Shown here one piece after another: positions 7,488 through 13,015 of a stretch of 15,335 nucleotides of DNA. The DNA comes from Lysobacterales bacterium (GTDB lineage: Bacteria > Pseudomonadota > Gammaproteobacteria > Xanthomonadales > Rhodanobacteraceae), in contig JAAFHE010000016.1 in the NCBI GenBank assembly GCA_013298265.1, positions 1 to 15,335 on the forward strand. The letters run 5' to 3'. Position 1 is the first letter of the stretch, and the number at the start of each line of letters is the position of its first letter. A program made the position numbers and the translations under genes. The notes beneath the pieces were generated by a model. It worked only from the letters and a program-made list of their open reading frames with translations. It did no database searches and was not told where the DNA came from.

Positions 7488-7516
7488 TTGCACAAATCTA
7501 TTGATATACGGATTCA
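7488..7516 (+). promoter_or_regulatory. Weak promoter candidate for metallopeptidase B
   Basis: Immediately after the hairpin the sequence turns AT-rich: TTGCAC (7488-7493), 17 bases, GATTCA (7511-7516). The -35 is fair and the -10 poor. If real, it leaves a leader of about 220 bases before the ATG at 7741. I see no convincing gene in 7517-7740; it may be untranslated leader. Confidence 0.22.
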
Positions 7517-7740
7517 TTCGGTCGCCGATCTGCGGGCGGACGTCACAAAACCGCCAATTGCATTCGCTCGGCGCTTGACCGCTGTTCCGTCTGCAACCAG
7601 AGTCGATCTCCGGCGCGTACAGGTCCTCGCAACCGCGCCGACGAAAGCCACTTCCTTGGCAGGTACGCCGACGCATCGCGCGGCGACCAGGGCCCTGCCG
7701 CTATCGAAACTGCACTTGTGCATTAGCGGAGAAAGCACCC

Positions 7741-8988
7741 ATGAACACGCAACTCATTTCGCGCGCCTGCGCCCTGGCCATTGCCGCGCTCGCGGGCCCT
7801 GCCTTTGCCGCGGACAGCCATCTGTTCCAGGCCGCCCCAATGACGCCGCTGGTCAACGACGCGGCATTCACCGAGATCGCGAAAGAACCGTCGACCGCGT
7901 CGGCGACCATCGTGCTCGCCAACGCTGCGGCGATCGAGACCGACACCGACAAGATCGTGCTCGACCTCGACATCGGCGGCGCGTTGCGCCTGACCGCGCA
8001 GCGCACCCAGGCCTATCGCAGCGAGGATGGCACCGTCGTATGGCAGGGTTCGCTGCCCGAGACGCGCGATCTCACCGGCGCGCGCCCGCCGGCTACCGAA
8101 ATCACCGGCGACCCGAAGAACACCGTCACGCTCGTGCGCGACGGTAATTTTGTCACCGGCAACATCCGCGTACACGGCCAGCTCTATGCCGTGCGGCCGC
8201 TGTTCGACGGACGCCATGCGATCGTCGAGGTCGACGAGGCGAAGATGCCGGCCGATCACGACGAAGCCGCGTATCGCCGACTATTCGATGCAGCCGGCCG
8301 CGCCGCGCTGACCCCGTCGAAAGCCATAGCGGCCAACACCACCGTGCGCGTGCTGGTCAACTACACCTCGGCCGCGAACAACGCGACGCCGAGCATGTCC
8401 GGTCTCATCAACCTCGCGATTTCGGAATCCAACCAGGGCTATACGAACAGCAGCGTCGCGGTCACGCTGCAACTGGCCGGTTCGGGGCTCGTGACCTATA
8501 CCGAGACCGGCAACTTCAGCACCGAGCTGTCGCGCTACAGCGGCACCAGCGACGGGTACATGGATACCATCCACACGCAGCGCAACAGCGTTACTGCCGA
8601 CGTGGCTGTCCTCATCATTAACGGCAGCGCCTATTGCGGCCTCGGCTATTTGAACTCCAGCGCCGCATCGGCCTTCACGGTGGTCGCTCGCACCTGCGCG
8701 ACCGGCTACTACTCCTTCGCGCATGAGATCGGTCACAACTTCGGTGCCAACCATGATCCGGCCAACGCCAGCGGATCGCCGTACGCCTACGGACACGGCT
8801 ATCAGTACCCGGCCGGAAGCTGGCGCACCATCATGGCCTACGCCTGCTCGGGCGCGAGCTGCACGCGCATCAACTACTGGTCGAACCCGAACAAGACCTA
8901 TAACGGCGTCGCGATGGGCACCGCGGCAAAGCACGACAACGCACGCGTGCTGAATCAGCGCGCGGCGACGGTCGCTGCGTTCCGCTGA
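7741..8988 (+). CDS. Secreted reprolysin-like zinc metallopeptidase (metzincin), paralogue B
   Basis: This 415-residue precursor has a Sec signal peptide (hydrophobic core LAIAALAGPAFA, cleavage near residues 23-24), a propeptide-like region with LDLDIGGALRLTAQR and GNIRVHGQLYAVRPL, then the catalytic domain. The zinc motif HEIGHNFGANHD is the full metzincin consensus: H328, E329, H332, G335, H338, D339. The Met-turn IMAYA has M365. Cysteines in SAYCGL, RTCATGYY and YACSGASCTR match those of the upstream copy and may form disulphides. ATG 7741 follows GGAG (7728-7731) at 9 bases. The two genes come from tandem duplication, but the 297-base gap and intervening hairpin suggest independent expression. 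No C-terminal anchor or secretion domain is present. Extracellular protein degradation is the likely role, inferred from the family. Confidence 0.92.
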   Translation: MNTQLISRACALAIAALAGPAFAADSHLFQAAPMTPLVNDAAFTEIAKEPSTASATIVLANAAAIETDTDKIVLDLDIGGALRLTAQRTQAYRSEDGTVVWQGSLPETRDLTGARPPATEITGDPKNTVTLVRDGNFVTGNIRVHGQLYAVRPLFDGRHAIVEVDEAKMPADHDEAAYRRLFDAAGRAALTPSKAIAANTTVRVLVNYTSAANNATPSMSGLINLAISESNQGYTNSSVAVTLQLAGSGLVTYTETGNFSTELSRYSGTSDGYMDTIHTQRNSVTADVAVLIINGSAYCGLGYLNSSAASAFTVVARTCATGYYSFAHEIGHNFGANHDPANASGSPYAYGHGYQYPAGSWRTIMAYACSGASCTRINYWSNPNKTYNGVAMGTAAKHDNARVLNQRAATVAAFR

Positions 8989-9024
8989 GGCCGGCGCGAT
9001 AACGACCGCCGCTCACGCATTCGC

Positions 9025-9056
9025 CCCTCCCTCGCGTTAGCAGGGAGGGCTTCTCT
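9025..9056 (+). terminator. Probable terminator between convergent genes
   Basis: CCCTCCCT (9025-9032) pairs with AGGGAGGG (9042-9049) around a 9-base loop, followed by a pyrimidine tract CTTCTCTC. It lies 36 bases after metallopeptidase B and 32 beyond the stop of the minus-strand gene, so it may serve both directions. The T-run is imperfect. Confidence 0.5.
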
Positions 9057-9081
9057 CATCGCCCGGCGGCAGCGGCAGCGA

Positions 9082-9654
9082 TCAGCTACCCGTTCCGACG
9101 CGATAAGGCGGGGGCCAGCGGTTGAGCAGGGTTCCCGTCGAACGCACGGGATAGGCGCGAATGACGTGACGGAACGGCCGGCAGCCGGCCACAGTCAGCT
9201 GGCTCGAAACCGGCTGCAGTTCAGCCGCGTCGCTGGTTGCCAGATAGAGTTCCGAGCGGAGGCCAACGATGGCGGCGCGCTGACTGCGCGCGAGCCGCGT
9301 CGCCGCCTTGGAGACGAAAGCCTGGCCTTCGCAGGCCGGCGCGTCAAAGTAGACATAGGGCGCGTACGGGTGCTCGATACCATCCCGGCCAAGGAAGACC
9401 TCGACGAAGCCCTGCGGTGGGGGGCCGGCCTCGTAGCGACTTGCGAAGATCAGCTCACCGTAGGGCAGCGATGCGCTGCCGCCGAGGTCGAGCAGCGCGA
9501 ATAGCTGTTCACCCTGCGGCGTCTGCAGCAAGTGTCCCACCGCCGATCCGTTCGACGCCTCGACCAGATCCGATGCCGACGACGCGGCACCCAGCGACAG
9601 CAACAATGCAGCAAGCCAATAGCGGCCGACCCGTGGTCGGTGCTGAGTGTTCAT
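9082..9654 (-). CDS. Exported protein of unknown function
   Basis: I do not recognise this 190-residue protein. The N-terminus (MNTQHRPRVGRYWLAALLLS) is a clear signal peptide with a basic stretch, a hydrophobic core and small residues giving a likely cleavage around ASSAS (residues 24-28). The mature part has about 160 residues, no further membrane segment and two cysteines (PACEGQ and AGCRPF) that could form a disulphide; the C-terminal third is rich in Arg and Pro. The frame is open further upstream to 9732, but the signal peptide and the AGGGGG-AATCT-ATG ribosome site fix the start at 9654. It converges on metallopeptidase B and diverges from the DUF6916 gene with 155 bases between starts. 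Adjacency to a secreted protease is compatible with a periplasmic partner, but nothing in the sequence shows that. Confidence 0.72.
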   Translation of the reverse strand: MNTQHRPRVGRYWLAALLLSLGAASSASDLVEASNGSAVGHLLQTPQGEQLFALLDLGGSASLPYGELIFASRYEAGPPPQGFVEVFLGRDGIEHPYAPYVYFDAPACEGQAFVSKAATRLARSQRAAIVGLRSELYLATSDAAELQPVSSQLTVAGCRPFRHVIRAYPVRSTGTLLNRWPPPYRVGTGS

Positions 9655-9809
9655 AGATTCCCCCTGTGGTACGACGCCACTGCACTCCTGCCGCAGCATC
9701 CAGGTAGAGTTTGCGGCATCCGTGCCGGCCATTCATGACGCGATGACCGCGACACAGAAGTTCACCGACGCATTACCATAGCGGCGCCTCTCACCACCTG
9801 CAGACCGTC

Positions 9810-10097
9810 ATGTTTGATCTCATCGACCTCAAGCCGGAGCACTTCGAAAACCTGATCGGCCAGACGCTGCCTGTCGTCGAGAGCGTGTTCGGTTTTGAGA
9901 TTAGCGCCGTCGAGCGACTGAACTCACCATCGCCGCGCGGGACGCCGTTCTCGGTGACACTGCTGGCGCCATCGCAGACGCGCGGCGGCCAGGGCGTCTA
10001 CCACCTGGAACACCCCGAGCTCGGCACCCTGTCCCTGTTCCTGGTGCCGATCGACATCGTCCAGGGGCGCGCCCGATTCGAGGCCGTCCTCAACTGA
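9810..10097 (+). CDS. DUF6916 family protein (tail-collar locus associated)
   Basis: This 95-residue protein fits the DUF6916 pattern: an opening MFDLIDLKPEHFENLIGQT, a middle RGTPFSVTLLAP, then GVYHLEHPELGTLSLFLVPID and a closing RFEAVLN. The family has no known function; members typically sit beside phage tail-collar (MdpB-like) genes, and here that cluster begins 124 bases away on the opposite strand. There is no signal peptide or membrane segment, so it is probably cytoplasmic, possibly a chaperone or small structural piece; that is inference. The ribosome site before ATG 9810 is weak. It is complete at normal family length. The gene converges on the acetyltransferase gene; the 123-base interval between them shows no gene and no clear terminator. 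Confidence 0.8.
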   Translation: MFDLIDLKPEHFENLIGQTLPVVESVFGFEISAVERLNSPSPRGTPFSVTLLAPSQTRGGQGVYHLEHPELGTLSLFLVPIDIVQGRARFEAVLN

Positions 10098-10220
10098 AGC
10101 CGTCGCCGGTGCGGCACACGCGACCATTTCGGCACGAGCACGGCTCGCGACCATCAGGCGGCACGGCAGCTTGCTTCGCTTAAAGAATCCCGTGTTTTTC
10201 AACCGCGATCACGCGCGCGG

Positions 10221-10745
10221 CTAAGCTGGCCAGCCCAGGAAATCGTAGACGCCCCGGTTCTCGATGAGCCGGAAGCCGAGTCGCTGGTACAGCCTCTGTG
10301 CCGGATTGGCTGGCTCGACATGCAATGTGAGCTGCTGGCCTCGCTGCTGCACATGTGCCTGCAGGGCACGAACGAGCGCGCCTCCGATGCCGTGGCCGCA
10401 TTCGGTACTCAGCAGGGCAATGTCCATCAGTCGCACTTCGCTTGCCCCGGCGCGCAGATAGAGACGTCCGATCGGCACGTCATCGCGCAGGATCAAGAGC
10501 AATTCGGCACCGGGATAGTGTTCGCGGTAGTGCGCGGACTGCAGCCGGCTCTGCTGGGCGAGAAAGTCGCGCTTGGCCGCTTCGGGCCAGTCCACCGGAC
10601 GCAATTCTTCCCAGCGCGTATCGGCGTAGAGGGCCGTGACGAATGCCACGTCCTGCGCCGTTTCCTCCCGTAGACCCAGGCGCTCGTCGTGACCGACGAG
10701 CGCCTGGGTCAACGTATTTGCAAAGCACTCCGCCACTGCTGCCAT
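10221..10745 (-). CDS. GNAT family N-acetyltransferase
   Basis: This 174-residue protein should transfer an acetyl group from acetyl-CoA to an amine; the acceptor is unknown. The GNAT domain begins near residue 24 (LGLREETAQDVAFV). The acetyl-CoA pyrophosphate loop of motif A is CGHGIGGAL (116-124), preceded by the strand MDIALLS, and motif B is VEPANPAQRLYQRLGF (143-158), with the usual tyrosine near the thiolate. ATG at 10745 shares its A with the TGA of the upstream gene, so translation is probably coupled; a TTG one codon earlier is possible but less likely. It is the last gene of the minus-strand tail-collar operon. The roughly 20 residues before the domain are encoded across a perfect 17-bp inverted repeat (10673-10710). 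Acetylation of an operon product is plausible but only inferred from position. Confidence 0.9.
   Translation of the reverse strand: MAAVAECFANTLTQALVGHDERLGLREETAQDVAFVTALYADTRWEELRPVDWPEAAKRDFLAQQSRLQSAHYREHYPGAELLLILRDDVPIGRLYLRAGASEVRLMDIALLSTECGHGIGGALVRALQAHVQQRGQQLTLHVEPANPAQRLYQRLGFRLIENRGVYDFLGWPA
10673..10710. repeat. Perfect 17-bp inverted repeat inside the GNAT coding region
   Basis: GACCCAGGCGCTCGTCG (10673-10689) and CGACGAGCGCCTGGGTC (10694-10710) are exact reverse complements with a 4-base TGAC loop. After one mismatch the pairing continues for three more bases (10669-10671 with 10712-10714). It covers codons 12-25 of the acetyltransferase. No T-run follows on either strand, so it does not look like a classical intrinsic terminator. 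Confidence 0.85.
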
Positions 10746-11368
10746 CAAGCCGCAGCGCGCACGGAGAACACGACATAGCCGAACTGCGGAGCGCTGCCAT
10801 CACGCAGCGTCACGGCGTCGCTGGCGACGTCAGGCAGGCTGACGTCGGCCAGACGCACGGGACGCACGTTGGCGTTGAGTGTGAGCAGGTAGCGCCCAGG
10901 GGCCAGTTGAGCATGGACATCACCTAGGAAGCCCACGCTGGCAACGCCATGCGACAGCACGTCACCGGCAAGACGGCGCTCGACGCGCAATCCGGCCACG
11001 CCGTCACGGGCAGCCTCAAAGCCGAACGGCTTGCTCACGGGCGAAACCGCGCCCCGGTCGAACGCGGCGATACGGAATGGTCTAAGCCCCGCATCGGTCA
11101 CGAACATCGCTTCCACAGCGACTGATTCGAAGGCATCCGGGAACGCGAGTGCATCGATGTCGATGCGCACGCGTGCCTGTTCGCCGCATGCTGCCGCGCA
11201 GGTATGCAAAGCCTGCCAGTAGCGTTGCGCACCTTCGCCTTCCAGGCGCGCGAGTGAGAGGCCGGGCACCGTCGCCGGTGCCGCGGCCAATAGAGGGACG
11301 GGTAGAGACGCCGCTACCACCGCGCCTGCCCCCCGCAGACTGTTCTGAAGAAATTCGCGACGTCGCAT
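10745..11368 (-). CDS. Tat-signal exported protein of unknown function in tail-collar operon
   Basis: This 207-residue protein starts MRRREFLQNSLRGAGAV: a twin-arginine motif (R3-R4-E-F6-L7) followed by a mildly hydrophobic Ala/Val/Pro-rich segment and a probable cleavage near LLAAAPA (about residue 30). It would therefore be exported folded to the periplasm. I do not recognise a domain in the remainder. It contains two close cysteines (HTCAAACGE), a run predicted as beta-rich (LLTLNANVRPVRLADVSLP) and a C-terminal FGYVVFSVRAAA. A GTG two codons upstream is possible, but GGGAG (11375-11379) is spaced best for the ATG at 11368. It lies 20 bases after the third tail-collar gene, and its stop overlaps the acetyltransferase start, so it belongs to the operon. 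A chaperone or anchoring role for the collar proteins is speculation. Confidence 0.82.
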   Translation of the reverse strand: MRRREFLQNSLRGAGAVVAASLPVPLLAAAPATVPGLSLARLEGEGAQRYWQALHTCAAACGEQARVRIDIDALAFPDAFESVAVEAMFVTDAGLRPFRIAAFDRGAVSPVSKPFGFEAARDGVAGLRVERRLAGDVLSHGVASVGFLGDVHAQLAPGRYLLTLNANVRPVRLADVSLPDVASDAVTLRDGSAPQFGYVVFSVRAAA

Positions 11369-11388
11369 ATGCACTCCCAGTGCTTAGG

Positions 11389-11913
11389 TCAGGTTCGCGG
11401 CGGAAATACCCCTTGCAGGGCGATGCAGAAATAGAACGTGAGATACGGCTGCATGTTGTTGTGCGGCTGGTCTCCTCCGGCGGGCGCAAGCGCTTCGGGT
11501 GCCATCATACCGAGGCTTGCACCTGCCGGTGTGGCGTAGGGCTGGGCGCCGATGATGCGGGCCGGCGAGTTGCCCGTCGGGACCTGCGCATCGGCGGGAG
11601 CGCCGCTGGCGTTGAAGGCATGCGAATGCGAAGGGATTTCCGATTCGAGCAGGCTGACGGTTTCCGAACCGCCCGTTTCACCAAGGTCACGAAGCGACAA
11701 GCCCGGCCCCTGACCCCAGAACATCGGTGCTCTCCCCTGCAGATCGGGCAAGGCAAAATTCGACTTGCCGTTACCGCCATAGGTAGTGCCCAGCAACGAG
11801 AACAGTGCGGTGTTCTGGGAAAGCGGCAGTAGCTGTCCATCACACCAAGCCCAGCCACGGGGGGCGAAATTGAACGGAAAAATACGGATTTCGGCAACGA
11901 AAGGATCGGCCAT
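11389..11913 (-). CDS. Phage tail-collar (MdpB-like, COG4675) protein 3
   Basis: This 174-residue tail-collar domain protein is third in transcription order. N-terminal signatures are FPFNFAPRGWAWCDGQLLPL (about residues 12-31), LFSLLGTTYGGNG and FALPDLQGRAP. A variable middle follows, with ETGGSETVSLLESEIPSHSHAF, and the C-terminal NNMQPYLTFYFCIALQGVFP is diagnostic of the MdpB group. There is no signal peptide, so export, if any, needs a non-Sec route. GAGGAGA precedes the ATG at 11913 at good spacing, and 12 bases separate it from the previous collar gene. It differs from its two neighbours mainly in the central loop region, which in phage collar proteins faces outward. The family was named for a microcystin-dependent protein of Sphingomonas; a biochemical role is not established. 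Confidence 0.93.
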   Translation of the reverse strand: MADPFVAEIRIFPFNFAPRGWAWCDGQLLPLSQNTALFSLLGTTYGGNGKSNFALPDLQGRAPMFWGQGPGLSLRDLGETGGSETVSLLESEIPSHSHAFNASGAPADAQVPTGNSPARIIGAQPYATPAGASLGMMAPEALAPAGGDQPHNNMQPYLTFYFCIALQGVFPPRT

Positions 11914-11925
11914 GTCTGTCTCTCC

Positions 11926-12429
11926 TCAGGTCGGCGACGGGAAAATGCCAAACAGCGAAATGATGAAGCTGACGCAGAGATAGGGCTGCATGTTGTTGTG
12001 TGGCTGGCTGCCACCCACACTGCCCACGCTGCTGGCCGCCATCTGCACCGCCCCCGGCGTCGTCTGATAGCCGTCAAAGGTCGACGACTGCGCGACGACG
12101 GAGTTGATCGGGCTTGTATTCGACGCGATCGACACGGTGCCCAGTGCCGGATGGCTATGGGCCGGAATCTGCTGCACGGTCAGAGTGATTTCCTCGGCCC
12201 CGCCGGTTTCGGCCAGGACGAAACCATTGCCCTGGTGCAGCGGTATACGCCCGCGCAAATCCGGCACTGCGAACGTGCTCTGACCGTCGCCGCCGTAGGT
12301 TGTGCCTATCAGGTTGAACAGAGTTTCGTATTCCGAGATCGGGAGCAGGCTGCCATCGCAGAACACCCAGCCGGCCGGGGCGAAATTGCCTCCGAACATC
12401 CGGATCTCACCAACATAAGGTTGTGCCAT
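11926..12429 (-). CDS. Phage tail-collar (MdpB-like, COG4675) protein 2
   Basis: This 167-residue middle member of the triplet opens MAQPYVGEIRMFGGNFAPAG and continues WVFCDGSLLPISEYETLFNL, TTYGGDGQSTFAVPDLRGR and ETGGAEEITLTVQQIPAHSH. It ends SQPHNNMQPYLCVSFIISLF followed by GIFPSPT. The last segment, ISLFGIFPS, replaces the CIALQGVFP of its neighbours, making it the most divergent C-terminus of the three. The frame is open to 12474 and would overlap the preceding gene; the ATG at 12429 with GAGGA seven bases before it is preferred because homology starts there. Ten bases separate it from the upstream collar gene. There is no signal peptide. As with its paralogues, a structural, fibre-tip-like role is family inference. 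Confidence 0.93.
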   Translation of the reverse strand: MAQPYVGEIRMFGGNFAPAGWVFCDGSLLPISEYETLFNLIGTTYGGDGQSTFAVPDLRGRIPLHQGNGFVLAETGGAEEITLTVQQIPAHSHPALGTVSIASNTSPINSVVAQSSTFDGYQTTPGAVQMAASSVGSVGGSQPHNNMQPYLCVSFIISLFGIFPSPT

Positions 12430-12439
12430 TTGTTTGTCC

Positions 12440-12946
12440 TCAAGTCGCCGACGGGAAGATGCCCTGCAATGCAATGCAGAAGCTCAGCGTCAGAAATGGC
12501 TGCATGTTGAGGTGGGCCTGTGAACCGCCGACATTCGCTACCGTGGACGACGCCAGCGGCGTGAGATTGGCCACAGGGCCATAGAACGGCAGCGCGGGCG
12601 TGCCGAACAGATTGCCGACTGGCACGGCGGGATTGGCGTCCCCAGCCTTGGTGGTGCCGTTCATCACATGAACATGGGTCGGTATCTCGGCGATGCTCAG
12701 GGTATGCGCCTGTTCACCGCCACGCTCGCCCAGCGTATGGCTGCTACCGACATGGATCGGCGTACGCGAGCGCAGATCCGGCAAGGCGAAATTGACACGA
12801 CCATCCCCGCCAAAGGTAGTGCCCAGCAACGAAAACAGCCCCTGATTCTGATTGATCGGCAGTAGCTGCCCGTTGCACAAGGCCCACCCTCGGGGTGGGA
12901 ATACGAAGCTCATGATGCGTATTTCTGAAAGAAACGGCTCTGCCAT
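12440..12946 (-). CDS. Phage tail-collar (MdpB-like, COG4675) protein 1
   Basis: This 168-residue protein is first of the three tandem collar genes. It opens MAEPFLSEIRIMSFVFPPRG, then WALCNGQLLPINQNQGLFSL, GTTFGGDGRVNFALPDLRSR, GERGGEQAHTLSIAEIPTHV and a C-terminal AHLNMQPFLTLSFCIALQG followed by IFPSAT. The central segment (about residues 90-140, with NLFGTPALPFYGPVANLTPL) shares little with the other two copies. The preceding GTG codon could initiate, but the ATG at 12946 is better placed after GAGGAGA. Only 69 bases separate it from the stop of the giant beta-helix gene on the same strand, with no obvious promoter, so read-through from that gene is possible. No signal peptide is present. 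Confidence 0.93.
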   Translation of the reverse strand: MAEPFLSEIRIMSFVFPPRGWALCNGQLLPINQNQGLFSLLGTTFGGDGRVNFALPDLRSRTPIHVGSSHTLGERGGEQAHTLSIAEIPTHVHVMNGTTKAGDANPAVPVGNLFGTPALPFYGPVANLTPLASSTVANVGGSQAHLNMQPFLTLSFCIALQGIFPSAT

Positions 12947-12969
12947 CACGTGTCTCCTCGGGGCTGGAT

Positions 12970-12988
12970 GGGGAGCCCCTTTCTCCCC
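12970..12988 (-). terminator. Short hairpin between the beta-helix gene and the collar operon
   Basis: On the minus strand GGGGAG and CTCCCC (6 bp) flank a 7-base loop just after the beta-helix stop codon. No T-run follows, so it is weak and may not terminate. It could be an attenuator separating the giant gene from the collar operon. Confidence 0.25.
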
Positions 12989-13015
12989 CTGAAACTGATG
13001 CCGGACGAACGCCCA

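Noticed and set aside
9810..12946. Prophage or phage-tail remnant
   Set aside because: Only collar-domain and DUF6916 genes are present. No other phage structural, lysis, replication or integration gene and no attachment-site repeats are visible.
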